A stretch of DNA of 64,000 nt, taken from Nocardiopsis metallicus (GTDB lineage: Bacteria > Actinomycetota > Actinomycetes > Streptosporangiales > Streptosporangiaceae). The notes below the pieces were generated by a model, which saw only the letters and a list, made by a program, of their open reading frames with translations, was not told the origin of the DNA and made no database searches. Below are positions 1 through 8,199 of this stretch, piece after piece; position 1 is the first letter of the stretch; each line of letters starts with the position of its first letter. The stretch lies in the NCBI RefSeq assembly GCF_014201115.1, contig NZ_JACHDO010000001.1, positions 3,968,001-4,032,000 of the forward strand, written 5' to 3'. Both the position numbers and the translations under genes were made by a program.

Positions 1-1
1 G

Positions 2-2218
2 GCGGTACTGGGTCTGCGGGAGGGCTCACCGGGGCACGCGCTTCAGGAGGGGGTGACGGGCGGGGCCGCCGGACAGCTCTGTACCGCCCTGCGCGACCAG
101 CGCGCGCTGCTGCTGTTCGACACCTGCGAGCACCTGCTGGATCCCGTCGCGCGTCTGTGCGAGGAGCTGCTGGGCTCCGCGCCCGGGGTCCGTGCCCTGG
201 CAACCAGCCACGAGCCGTTGGGGATCGCTGACGAGCGGGTCCACCCGGTCCCGCCGCTGGACCTGCCCGAGAGCACGGAGAGGGCCGAGGAGTCGGCGGC
301 GGTGCGCCTGTTCGTGGCGCGTGCCGAACGGGCCTCCCCCGGCTTCGCCCTCGCCGTGGAGGACCGGGAGGCGGTGACCGCCGTCTGCCGCCGCCTGGAC
401 GGGCTTCCGCTCGCCCTGGAGCTGGCCGCCACCCGGGTGCGCGCGCTGGGCGTCCGCGAACTGGCCCGGCGGCTGGACGACCGCTTCCGGGTCCTCGGGC
501 GGGGGCACCGGACCGCACCCGAACGCCAACGAACGCTGCGCGCGGTGATGGCCTGGAGCTGGGACCTGCTGACCGACGACGAGCGGGCGGTGCTGCGCAG
601 GCTCGCCGTCCACCGGGGCGATTGCACCCTGGAGGCGGCCGAACGCGTGTGCTCCGGCGAGGGCGTACGGCGCGCGGACGTGCTGGACGCGGTGGCCCGG
701 CTCGCGGACCGCTCGCTGGTGGTGGTCGAGGACGGCGGCTCGGCGCCCAGGTACGCGCTGCTGGAATCGGTGGCGGCCTACGGCCTGGAGCGGCTGGCGG
801 AGGCCGGTGAGACCGAGCGGGTCCGGCGCGCCCACGCCGAACACCACACCGCCCTCGCCGAGGCCTCCGAGCCCGGCTTGCGCGGACACCGGCAGCGGGA
901 GTGGCTGTTCCGGTTGGACGCCGAGTCCGGCAACCTCCGGAGCGCGCTCGAATGGGCTGTCGACGCGGGCGAGGCCGACCTCGCGCTTCGGCTGGCCTCC
1001 TCCCTGGGCCGGTACTGGGTACTGCGCGGGCGACTGCGGGAGGCGCGGCGGCAGTTGACCCGGGCGCTCGGCGCCGGTGGCGGTGGCGGTGGGGGTCAGG
1101 GCGGCGCCGGGTCCCCGGCCCGGCTGCGGGCACTGGCCTGGCTCACCGGCACCGGTTTCCTGGCTCCCGGCTTCCTCGGCCCCGGCGACCAGGACCCCAA
1201 CGAACAGTTGCGGACCCTCCTCGACGCCCACGCCCGCGCGGACGATCCGGAGGGAGCCGCGCACGCCAGGCTGCTGTGCGCGTCCGCCATGCTGGGCGCC
1301 GGGGACCCGATCGTCTCCAGGCGGCTCGCGGAGGAGGCGCTGACCGGTTTCCGCGAGCTCGGGGACCGGTGGGGCATCGCGTCGACACTGGTGGTGCGGT
1401 CTGAACAGCGCCTGGTCAGGGGGGCTCTGGCGCGGGCCCGGACCGACGCCGAGAGCGCGGTGAACCTGTTCGGGGAACTCGGAGACGCCGCCGGCGGTCT
1501 GAGCGCAACCCGCATCCTCGGCACCCTGACGGAGATCGGCGGCGACTACGACACAGCGCGCGCGCTGCACACCGAGGCGCTGCGGGTGGCGGAGGACCTG
1601 GACCTGTGGGTGGCCGTCTCCGAACAGCTGTCCAGCCTGGGCAGGCTGTCCCTGCTCCGCCGCGATTTCGACACGTCGGCCGAGCTCCACGAGCGCGCTC
1701 TGCGCATCGCCCGGGAACGCGCCCACGGCGCGGGGGCCGCCTTCGCGGAGAACGGCCTGGCCCTGGCCGACCGCAGACGCGGCAGGCTCGACTCGGCCGA
1801 GGAGCGCATGACGCGGCTCGTGGAGTGGAACAGCGCGAGCGGCTACCTGCCCGGGGTCGCGCTGGGCAAGACCGAGCTGGGGTTCGTGGCGGAGCTGCGC
1901 GGTGACTCCGGCACCGCCCGGAAACTGCACGCCGAGGGGCTGGTCGCGGCCCGGGCCACCGGTGATCCGCGGGCGGTGGCGCTGGCCCGTGAGGGTCTGG
2001 CCGGGGTCGCGGTGCTCGACGGGGACGCGGCCGGGGCGGCCCGCCTGCTCGGTACCGCGGCGGCCGAACGGGAGTCGGCTGGTGCTCCCCTGCCCGAGGC
2101 CGAACGGGGGGACGTCGACCGGATCAGCGCGGCGGCCAGGGACGCTCTCGGTGCGCAGGCCTACCTGAGGGAGTTCGCCGCTGGGCGCCAGGCGGCGGAA
2201 GTGGTTCGACAGGACTGA
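2..2218 (+). CDS. AfsR/SARP-like ATPase-TPR transcriptional regulator, 5' end cut by the window
   Basis: The frame is open from the first bases, so the N-terminus lies outside the window; the GTG at 53 is internal. The visible part starts inside an STAND/NB-ARC-type ATPase: a Walker B-like strand (LLLFDTCEHLLD), then the GLPLALELAATR motif and a winged-helix segment typical of AfsR-family regulators. The C-terminal half is alpha-helical and TPR-like, with a Gly-rich linker near 1072-1105. No LuxR helix-turn-helix follows the repeats, so the DNA-binding part should be N-terminal (OmpR-type HTH plus BTAD), as in AfsR. Such proteins are ATP-dependent activators, often of secondary metabolism. 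The target is unknown; nothing in the immediate neighbourhood is a biosynthetic cluster. Confidence 0.85.
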   Translation, partial: AVLGLREGSPGHALQEGVTGGAAGQLCTALRDQRALLLFDTCEHLLDPVARLCEELLGSAPGVRALATSHEPLGIADERVHPVPPLDLPESTERAEESAAVRLFVARAERASPGFALAVEDREAVTAVCRRLDGLPLALELAATRVRALGVRELARRLDDRFRVLGRGHRTAPERQRTLRAVMAWSWDLLTDDERAVLRRLAVHRGDCTLEAAERVCSGEGVRRADVLDAVARLADRSLVVVEDGGSAPRYALLESVAAYGLERLAEAGETERVRRAHAEHHTALAEASEPGLRGHRQREWLFRLDAESGNLRSALEWAVDAGEADLALRLASSLGRYWVLRGRLREARRQLTRALGAGGGGGGGQGGAGSPARLRALAWLTGTGFLAPGFLGPGDQDPNEQLRTLLDAHARADDPEGAAHARLLCASAMLGAGDPIVSRRLAEEALTGFRELGDRWGIASTLVVRSEQRLVRGALARARTDAESAVNLFGELGDAAGGLSATRILGTLTEIGGDYDTARALHTEALRVAEDLDLWVAVSEQLSSLGRLSLLRRDFDTSAELHERALRIARERAHGAGAAFAENGLALADRRRGRLDSAEERMTRLVEWNSASGYLPGVALGKTELGFVAELRGDSGTARKLHAEGLVAARATGDPRAVALAREGLAGVAVLDGDAAGAARLLGTAAAERESAGAPLPEAERGDVDRISAAARDALGAQAYLREFAAGRQAAEVVRQD

Positions 2219-2252
2219 TCATTGCGAACCGCCGGGGGGTTCGGCGCCCTCG

Positions 2253-2780
2253 GTGTACCCGCTCGACGACCTCGGCGACGCGGGGCACGGCATCGGTTCA
2301 CTGGCCTTGCCGCGAGCCGGGCTGACGGCCCCGGACGCCTCAGGACCGGTGGAGGCGGTCCCCGTGCGCCCGACGCCGCCGCGCCGGCCCTCCACGATGA
2401 CCGCCTGGCGGGACGGGCTGCGCGGGCTGCCCGAGGCCGCCGACGACACCGTCCGCGTCCTCGCGGGCGACTTCAACGCCACCCTCGACCACGCCGAGAT
2501 GCGCGACGTCCCGGAGAGCGGTTACGCCGACGCCGCCGCGCACCTGGGGCAGGGCCTGACCGGCACCTGGCCGGTGGGCGATCCGTTGCCCGGGGCCGCC
2601 ATCGACCACGTGCTGGTGGACGAGCGGGGCGCCGTGGACGACCCGGAGATCCTGGACGCGCCGGGGACCCCGCACCGCGCCCTGGCTGCCCGGCTGACCC
2701 TGCCGGGCGGCCTGGCCCGAGCCCTGCCCCGGGATCCGTGCGCCCCGGCACCGGACCACAGGTCCCGCCGGGTGTCTTGA
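2253..2780 (+). pseudogene. Endonuclease/exonuclease/phosphatase (EEP) family remnant, C-terminal part
   Basis: The frame encodes the C-terminal half of an EEP-family phosphodiesterase: LAGDFNATLDHAEMRD carries the DxN catalytic signature and AIDHVLVDE follows. The final family motif, usually GSDHR, reads GTPHR, so the Asp paired with the catalytic His is lost. The N-terminal half, with the metal-binding Glu, is missing; the upstream sequence runs straight out of the preceding regulator gene. The GTG at 2253 is only the first possible start and has no convincing Shine-Dalgarno. I read this as a decaying, N-truncated gene, almost certainly inactive. Confidence 0.6.
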
Positions 2781-2817
2781 CCCTCACACCGGTGTGACGG
2801 GCTACCGTCGCCGCATG
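2777..2817 (+). promoter_or_regulatory. MerR-type promoter/operator, leaderless
   Basis: A -35 TTGACC (2777-2782) and a -10 TACCGT (2803-2808) are 20 bp apart, the long spacer used by MerR-family activators. The palindrome TCACACCGGTGTGA fills the spacer. ATG follows the -10 by 6 nt, so the mRNA is probably leaderless. An almost identical element lies at 21904-21944, beside a MerR gene. Confidence 0.75.
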
Positions 2818-3650
2818 AGCGAGCTGACCGAACCTCTGACCGGGCCCCGCTTCCAGGTCGTACTGCCCGACGAGTCGCCGGCGATGTCCCCGCACACCCT
2901 GGTGGACCTGGGGGTGCGCGCCGAGGAACTCGGGGCGCACACGGTGTGGCTGCCGGACCACCTCCTGCCTCCCCGGCCCTACGGCGAGGCGTACGGGGCG
3001 TGTACGAGCCCCTCGTGACCCTGGCGTACCTGGCCGCGCGTACGGAACGGGTCCGGTTGGGTACGTCCGTGCTGGTGCTGCCGATACGCGATCCGTTTCT
3101 GCTCGCCAAACAGGTGGCCACCCTGGACCGGCTGTCCGGGGGCCGGTTCACGCTCGGGGCGGGGGTGGGCTGGGAACGCGAGGAGTTCGCGGCGGTGGGT
3201 GCGGAGTTCACCGAACGGGGTGCCAGGGCGGACGAGGCGCTGGCGCTGCTCCGGCACCTGTTCGAGGGCGAGGGCCCGTTCCGGGGAAGGTTCCACTCCT
3301 ACGAACGAGGGGTGTTCGAGCCGCGCCCGGCGGAGCGGGTCCGGCTGATGGTCGGCGGCGGCTCGGACGCGGCTCTGCGTCGGGCCGCGGAGTGGGCCGA
3401 CGAGTGGCAGGGGGCCGACCCGGACCCGGAGGTGTTCCGGGCGGCCCGCAACCGGCTCCGCGAACTCACCCGCCGCCCGGTGCGCGCCGGGGTCCGGATG
3501 GCGTGGACCGGTGGTGAGGCGGAGTTCGCGGCGGCGGTGGAGCGCTTCCGTGAGCTGGCGGCCTCGGGGGCGGACTCGGTGGGGGTGTGGTTCGGCGACG
3601 CGGAGGGCTTCGGGGAGCGCATGGCACGCTTCGCGGCCGCGCTGCGCTGA
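2815..3650 (+). pseudogene. Luciferase-like (F420/FMN-dependent) oxidoreductase, single frameshift
   Basis: Two overlapping frames together make one luciferase-like monooxygenase-fold protein. The first (from ATG 2815) reads to HLLPPRPYGEAYG and then hits a stop at 3016-3018. The family sequence resumes one frame over with GVYEPLVTLAYLAARTERV, then the conserved VRLGTSVLVLP and LSGGRFTLGAGVGW. Restoring one G in the run at 2995-2999 gives an intact protein of about 278 residues. The family transfers hydride through F420H2 or FMN; the substrate is unknown. The loss is either a real frameshift or a homopolymer sequencing error. The promoter is a MerR-type element, so the gene probably belongs to the regulon of the MerR protein at 21534-21884. 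Confidence 0.8.
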
Positions 3651-3690
3651 GCCCGAGCGCTCCCGCGTCGGCCCACGGGAGGGCGTCGGG

Positions 3691-3927
3691 CTACTTCTGG
3701 TTGCGCAGCAGTCCCCGGCCGCCGTACTTCTTGTGGATGGCCTGCTTGGACACCCCGAGGACCTCGGCGATCCGGGCCCAGGTGGCGCCCTGGTTCCGGG
3801 CACGGCGTACCAGGACGGCCTCGGCCCGTTCGGCCTCCCCCCGCAGTTGGACGACGGCGTCCAACCCCACCAGCGGGTCGTCCCCGTCCAGGGCCCGGGT
3901 GAGCGCGGCGAGCTGTTCGGTGTTCAT
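3691..3927 (-). CDS. Small helix-turn-helix DNA-binding protein (78 aa)
   Basis: The C-terminal half contains a clear HTH (ATWARIAEVLGVSKQAIHKKYG) of the type found in short actinobacterial regulators; the N-terminus is an acidic helix. The ATG at 3927 sits 6 nt after a TACAGT -10 on the minus strand, so the transcript is probably leaderless. A perfect inverted repeat (3929-3946) covers this promoter and the start codon, which points to autorepression. No partner gene is obvious; the neighbours are an oxidoreductase remnant and a GNAT gene. Confidence 0.8.
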   Translation of the reverse strand: MNTEQLAALTRALDGDDPLVGLDAVVQLRGEAERAEAVLVRRARNQGATWARIAEVLGVSKQAIHKKYGGRGLLRNQK

Positions 3928-3928
3928 G

Positions 3929-3946
3929 GGTCAACTGTAATTGACC
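3929..3946. promoter_or_regulatory. Palindromic autoregulatory operator of the small HTH gene
   Basis: GGTCAA (3929-3934), a 6-nt spacer, then TTGACC (3941-3946) make a perfect inverted repeat. It overlaps the minus-strand -10 (TACAGT, complement of 3934-3939) and ends two bases before the start codon, so a bound dimer would block transcription of the gene at 3691-3927. Confidence 0.55.
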
Positions 3947-4049
3947 GGACCGGGGATCGGGAGAGCGGAATCGGGAGAGTCCTGATCCCAGTGGCAGGAA
4001 ACGGTTGTTAACCGAGAGCCCCGCGGACGCGGCTCGCTAGGTTGGGCTC

Positions 4050-4499
4050 ATGCTCACCATTGAACGCGCTCTGAAGACGGACGTGGAAGCGATCGTCGCC
4101 ATGCTGGCCGACGACCCCCTGGGAGCCCAGCGCGAGACCCCCGACGACCTGTCCGCCTACATCGAGGCCTTCGAGGTCATCGACGCCGACCCGCACCAGT
4201 ACCTGGCCGTGGCCCGCCGCAACGGCCGAGTCGTCGGCACGCTCCAGCTCACGGTGCTGCCCGGCCTGTCCCGGCGGGGCGCCACGCGTGCCCAGATCGA
4301 GGCGGTACGGGTGCACGCCGACGAACGCGGCAGCGGCCTGGGCAGCGACCTGCTGGAGTGGGCCGAGCGGGAGGCCCGGGGGCGCGGCTGCGTGATGCTG
4401 CAGCTGACCTCGGACGTCAAGCGTCAGGACGCCCACCGCTTCTACGAACGCCTGGGGTACGAGCCCAGCCACGTCGGCTTCAAGAAGCGGCTCGTCTGA
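4050..4499 (+). CDS. GNAT family N-acetyltransferase
   Basis: This 149-residue protein spans a whole GNAT fold. The acetyl-CoA pyrophosphate loop is DERGSGLGSDLLEWAE (about residues 91-106), preceded by the beta4 strand IEAVRVH and followed by HRFYERLGYEPSHVGFKKRL, the usual C-terminal motif. It probably acetylates a small amine or a protein N-terminus; the substrate cannot be told. ATG 4050 is chosen because TAGGTT (4038-4043) lies exactly 6 nt upstream, the leaderless layout seen at several other genes here. It is monocistronic and convergent with the TetR gene downstream. Confidence 0.9.
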   Translation: MLTIERALKTDVEAIVAMLADDPLGAQRETPDDLSAYIEAFEVIDADPHQYLAVARRNGRVVGTLQLTVLPGLSRRGATRAQIEAVRVHADERGSGLGSDLLEWAEREARGRGCVMLQLTSDVKRQDAHRFYERLGYEPSHVGFKKRLV

Positions 4500-4673
4500 G
4501 CCCGGCGGCCGCCCTTCGTCCGAGGGGGAGGCGGTGGCGGGTCCGCTGAGCCCGCCCTGGTTCGCGGGCTCGCTCCGACCTCGGGTGAGCCCCGGGTCCG
4601 CGGGCGCCGCCGCCGGGCCCTGGCCGGGGCCTGGCGGCGGCGTACCCGAATCGCTTGGCGGACAGGCGCCCGT

Positions 4674-5231
4674 TCAGAGGCTGGAGAGGTCGGCCCGAAC
4701 GGCCCGGGTGACGCGGTCGGTGTCCCCGGTGGCGAGGAGGTCGAGCAAGGCGCCCCGCAGGAGTGCGAGTGCGCGGGTGCGCTGGGCGAGGGCCTCGGGG
4801 GTGTCGGGGTCGGGTTGGGACTCGGAGAGCACGTCCAACCAGTCGCGGACGGTGGTGGCGGCGAAGTCGGCCCAGGGGCCGCGGGGGTCGACCAGTGAGC
4901 GGGCGTAGCCCTCCACCCACAGGGTCAGCAGTGCCCGGTGCTCCTCAGCGGCCAGCCACTCCCACACGTGGGTGGCGGTCCGCGCCAGACCCGCTCCCCG
5001 GGGGAGCCGTTCCAGGAGGACGAGTTCGTCGAGGCGGGCGCAGCCGAGGAGTTCGCGGACCAGGCCGTCCTTGCTGCCGAACAGGTAGAGCAGGACGCGC
5101 GGGCTGGAGCCGATGGCGGTCGCCAGAGGACGCAGGGACAGGTCGGCCAGTCCGTGGGCGAGCGCGTACCGGTAGGCGGCCTCGAGCAGCTGTCTCCGTC
5201 GCGGCGAAGGGCTTGTTCCTGCTGTGGTCAC
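4674..5231 (-). CDS. TetR family transcriptional regulator
   Basis: The 185-residue protein has an N-terminal TetR HTH (residues about 10-55; RPLATAIGSSPRVLLYLFGS is the recognition region) and a helical ligand-binding C-terminus of ordinary length. The GTG start faces the GNAT gene at 5283, with a 51-bp intergenic region that holds a 20-bp imperfect palindrome (5249-5268). The simplest model is repression of itself and of the divergent acetyltransferase. The ligand is unknown. Confidence 0.9.
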   Translation of the reverse strand: MTTAGTSPSPRRRQLLEAAYRYALAHGLADLSLRPLATAIGSSPRVLLYLFGSKDGLVRELLGCARLDELVLLERLPRGAGLARTATHVWEWLAAEEHRALLTLWVEGYARSLVDPRGPWADFAATTVRDWLDVLSESQPDPDTPEALAQRTRALALLRGALLDLLATGDTDRVTRAVRADLSSL

Positions 5232-5248
5232 GGACTTTCCCTAGAGGA

Positions 5249-5268
5249 ACTGAAACAGTCGTGTCAGT
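5249..5268. promoter_or_regulatory. Putative TetR operator between divergent tetR and GNAT genes
   Basis: ACTGAAACAGTCGTGTCAGT has 8-bp arms matching at 7 of 8 positions around a 4-bp centre. It lies midway in the 51-bp divergent intergenic region, where a TetR dimer would cover both promoters. Confidence 0.5.
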
Positions 5269-5282
5269 ACCCTGGAGGGCCC

Positions 5283-5756
5283 GTGGATACCCGGATCCGA
5301 CCGCTTGGCGTCCCCGGGGACCTGGGGTGGGTGGTCATGGCCAACGGCCGGACCTACGCCGAACAGTACGGCTGGGACCAGAGCTATGAGGCGCTGGTCG
5401 CGCGGATCGTCGCCGACTTCGACCCGGCCGCGGGCGCGGCGTGGATCGCCGAGGCGGACGGGGAACGGGTGGGCGGCGTCTTCTGCGTTCCCGACTCCGA
5501 ACCCGGCACCGCCCGGCTGCGCCTGCTCGTGGTCACCCCCGCGGCGCGCGGCCTGGGGCTGGGTTCCGCGCTGGTGGAGCACTGCCTGGAGTACGCCCGG
5601 GCCCAGGGGTACGAGCGCGTGACGCTGTGGACCAACGACGTCCTCGCCGCCGCCCGACGCATCTACCAGCGGGCCGGGTTCACCCTGGTGAAGGAGGAGC
5701 CGCACCACAGTTTCGGGCACGACCTCGTCGGGCAGGACTGGACCCTGGACCTGTGA
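5283..5756 (+). CDS. GNAT family N-acetyltransferase
   Basis: This is a 157-residue acetyltransferase of the type often fused to a MarR domain; the N-terminal sequence around GDLGWVVMANGRTYAEQYGW is the diagnostic start of that module. The CoA loop is TPAARGLGLGSALVEHCLEY, followed by LWTNDVLAAARRIYQRAGF. GTG 5283 is preferred over ATG 5338 because the latter would remove the conserved N-terminal strand, although GGAGGG (5274-5279) is close to the GTG. Here the regulator is a separate divergent TetR protein instead of a fused MarR. The substrate is unknown. Confidence 0.87.
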   Translation: MDTRIRPLGVPGDLGWVVMANGRTYAEQYGWDQSYEALVARIVADFDPAAGAAWIAEADGERVGGVFCVPDSEPGTARLRLLVVTPAARGLGLGSALVEHCLEYARAQGYERVTLWTNDVLAAARRIYQRAGFTLVKEEPHHSFGHDLVGQDWTLDL

Positions 5757-5825
5757 CCGGATCGGTCCGGCAGTGGTCGGGAACGTGTCTGTTCCGGAGC
5801 CCCTGCCGTTGGGAGGGTGGACGGC

Positions 5826-6431
5826 ATGAACCCCACACTCACCGGCAGAGCCCTCGTGGTCGTCGACGCGCAGCGGTCCTTCCTCCAGCGGCAGAGCTGG
5901 CAGGCCTCCTCCGACCCCGAGGTCGCCGAGCCCATCGGGCGCCTCGTCGACCACTTCCGCGGCCGGGGCGACCGGGTCGTGTGGGTCCTGCACACCGAAC
6001 CCGGCACCGGCACCGTGTTCGACCCCGAACGCGGGTTCGTGGAACCGATGCCCGGGCTGTCCCCGGTCGACGGCGAACCCCTGCTGACCAAGACCGCGCA
6101 CAGCGCCTTCACCGGGACCGACCTGCAGCGGCTGCTCACCGGCTGGGGCGTCGGCGAGGTCACCGTCTGCGGGGTACGCACCGAGCAGTGCTGCGAGACC
6201 ACCACCCGGATGGGTTCGGAGCTGGGGCTGGCCATGACCCTCGCGGTGGACGCCACCGCCACCGAACCCATCGAGGCGCCGGGGTCCGCGCCCGGTCGCC
6301 CGCTCCAGGAGATCCTCGACGATCCCCGGACCCTCCTGCCCCGGGACATCATCACCCGTACCGTCTACGCCCTGTCCGGGCGCTTCGCCACGGTGCGCAC
6401 GGTGGACGAGATCATCGGCGAGAAGAGTTGA
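5826..6431 (+). CDS. Isochorismatase-family cysteine hydrolase
   Basis: The protein (201 aa) has the isochorismatase-like fold with its Asp-Lys-Cys triad: D14 in VVVDAQRSF, K89 in LLTKTAHSAF and C122 in VRTEQCCETT. Relatives cleave amides or vinyl ethers (nicotinamidases, N-carbamoylsarcosine and isochorismate hydrolases), and this sequence does not fix the substrate. ATG 5826 has GGAGGG at 5812-5817, 8 nt upstream; the GTG at 5817 overlaps that site and is rejected. An imperfect GGAAC-N6-GTTCC repeat (5780-5795) precedes the gene. The next gene encodes a GlxA-type AraC regulator, a common partner of isochorismatase-family genes. Confidence 0.9.
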   Translation: MNPTLTGRALVVVDAQRSFLQRQSWQASSDPEVAEPIGRLVDHFRGRGDRVVWVLHTEPGTGTVFDPERGFVEPMPGLSPVDGEPLLTKTAHSAFTGTDLQRLLTGWGVGEVTVCGVRTEQCCETTTRMGSELGLAMTLAVDATATEPIEAPGSAPGRPLQEILDDPRTLLPRDIITRTVYALSGRFATVRTVDEIIGEKS

Positions 6432-6469
6432 GCCGGTGGCCTGGCGGGTTCGGATAGGCTGACCGGATC

Positions 6470-7369
6470 GTGCACAAGGTCGTCTTCCTGCTGCTGCCCG
6501 GGCTCCATCTACTGGACCTGGCCGGCCCGGCTCAGGTGTTCTCCACGCTGGCGGAGCTGGGCCGCCCGGTGGAGCTGCACCATGTCGCCGACCTTCCCGA
6601 GGTACCCACCGCCCAGGGGATCGGGCTGCGGGCGGAGGTCGAGTGGCCCGAGCTCGCCCCCGACGACCTGGTATTGGTCCCCGGCTGGCGGACCCGCGGC
6701 TCCGCGCCGCACGCCACCCCGGCCCAGGCTGAGGCGTTGGTCGCGCACCACGCGGCCGGGGGCACGGTGGCGAGCGTGTGCTCGGGTGCGTTCGCCCTGG
6801 CCAGGGCCGGGCTGTTGGACGGACGCCGGTGCACCACCCACCACTCCCTCCAGGACGACCTGGCCCGGAGGTTTCCACGCGCCCGCGTCGTACCGGACGT
6901 GTTGTACGTGTCCGACGGCCGGGTGGTGACCTCGGCGGGCATCGCCAGCGGCATCGACCTCGCACTGCACCTGGTCACCCGGTGGCACGGACCGGCCGTC
7001 GCGGCCTCGGTGGCCCGGGAGATGGTGGTCTACGCACGCCGCAACGGCGACGAGCCCCAGGTCAGCGCGATGCTGCGGCACCGGAGCCACCCGGTGGACC
7101 TGGTGCACCGGGTGCAGGACACCATCGACGCCCGGTTCAGCGAACCCCTGCCCCTGGGCGAGCTCGCCGCCTCGGCCGGGGTCAGCGAACGCACCCTGAC
7201 CCGCGCCTTCACCGAGGCCGCCGGACTGACCCCGCTGCGGTACCAGCAGCAGCTGCGCTGGGAACGCGCCGAACAGCTGATCGGCGAGGGGGCGACCCTG
7301 GAGTCCGCGGCGCGGACCGTGGGCTTCCAGGACGCCCGCATGCTCCGCCGCCTCCGTGCCCGTCACTGA
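6470..7369 (+). CDS. GlxA-type transcriptional regulator (DJ-1/PfpI-like domain plus AraC HTH)
   Basis: Residues 1 to about 165 form a DJ-1/PfpI-like domain with the nucleophile-elbow Cys in VASVCSGAFALA. Residues about 205-299 form the two AraC helix-turn-helices (LGELAASAGVSERTLTRAF and LESAARTVGFQDARMLRRL). The domain order matches GlxA/FtrA regulators, which respond to small amines or amides. GTG 6470 follows a plausible promoter: TTGAGC 6428-6433, 19 bp, TAGGCT 6453-6458. It is 38 bp downstream of the isochorismatase gene, so the two may form one functional unit with the regulator controlling the hydrolase. Confidence 0.9.
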   Translation: MHKVVFLLLPGLHLLDLAGPAQVFSTLAELGRPVELHHVADLPEVPTAQGIGLRAEVEWPELAPDDLVLVPGWRTRGSAPHATPAQAEALVAHHAAGGTVASVCSGAFALARAGLLDGRRCTTHHSLQDDLARRFPRARVVPDVLYVSDGRVVTSAGIASGIDLALHLVTRWHGPAVAASVAREMVVYARRNGDEPQVSAMLRHRSHPVDLVHRVQDTIDARFSEPLPLGELAASAGVSERTLTRAFTEAAGLTPLRYQQQLRWERAEQLIGEGATLESAARTVGFQDARMLRRLRARH

Positions 7370-7389
7370 CCGCCCACCCGGGAGAGCGC

Positions 7390-7600
7390 TCATCCGTCCT
7401 TTCTGGCGTAGCAATACCAGGAGCCCCCGGCCAGTATCAGCAGAAGCACGGCTCCGGTCAGGCCGGTGGCGGCCATTCCCGACACGAACACTTCGCGGGC
7501 CGAGGAGGTCAGGCTCCCGGCGGCTCCGGCCGGGAGGTGGTCGGCGACGGCGAGGGCGGCGCCCAGGCTGGCGCTGATCGCCTCCACCCCTTCGGCGGGG
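7390..7600 (-). pseudogene. C-terminal tail of a DHA2-type MFS multidrug transporter
   Basis: About 70 codons match the last part of EmrB/QacA-like 14-TM exporters: SLGAALAVADHLPAGAAG, then SSAREVFVSGMAATGLTG, a final membrane helix and the short basic tail YARKDG before the stop. The first 400 or so residues are absent. The frame runs upstream into the start of the TetR remnant, so the gene was cut by a deletion. It cannot encode a working pump. Confidence 0.65.
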
Positions 7601-7603
7601 GCG

Positions 7604-8179
7604 ATGTCGCTGTACCGGCACGTCTGCGACAAGGAGGAGCTCCTCCGGGAGATGATCGACACCCTCCACTCCCGCTACGCCTACCCCGATCCCGGCGACA
7701 TGGACTGGCGTGAGCGGATGCGCCTGCTCGCCCGGCACGACTGGGACATGTACACGGCCCACCCGTGGCTGCTCACCGCCACCGCGACCCTCGCGCCGCC
7801 CGTGGGACCGCACATGCTCGCGTCGATGGAGTGGGCACTGGCCGCCCTCGAACCCCTCGAACTCACACCGGAACAGGCCGGGCGGGCGATCATGGCCGTC
7901 ACGCACTACCTCCAGGGCAGTGCCCGCCTGGCGCTGGGCGGCGAAGGCGACCTGGACGAACGGAACCCCGGCAACGCCTGGCGCAGGCGGCTCAGCGGGG
8001 ACGACCTGTCCGCCTTCCCCCGTGTTGCGGCCCTGGTGGACTCCGCGTCCGGCTCCGGCTCCGAAGCGCGAACCCCGGGTTCGGAAAGCTCAGCGGACGC
8101 GGACACGGGACGTGCGGACTGGGTGGTGTCCGGCCTGGACATGGTCCTGGACGGGATCGCCGCACAGTCCGGCAGGTAG
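7604..8179 (+). pseudogene. TetR family regulator lacking most of its DNA-binding domain
   Basis: The frame starts at AGAMSLYRHVCDKEELL, the end of a TetR HTH, and continues with a TetR_C_1-like domain to 8179. Helices 1 and 2 and most of the recognition helix are missing. Regulators of this type normally lie divergent to a DHA2 pump, and a pump C-terminus is on the other strand directly next to it. The pair therefore looks like one deletion that removed the 5' parts of both divergent genes. The ATG at 7604 could still express a ligand-binding fragment. Confidence 0.65.
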
Positions 8180-8199
8180 GTTTCCCCGGCGGACTCCGG

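Noticed and set aside
26..1930. Long minus-strand frame opposite the AfsR-like gene
   Set aside because: Low-complexity composition and no motif; the plus-strand ATPase/TPR protein explains the region.
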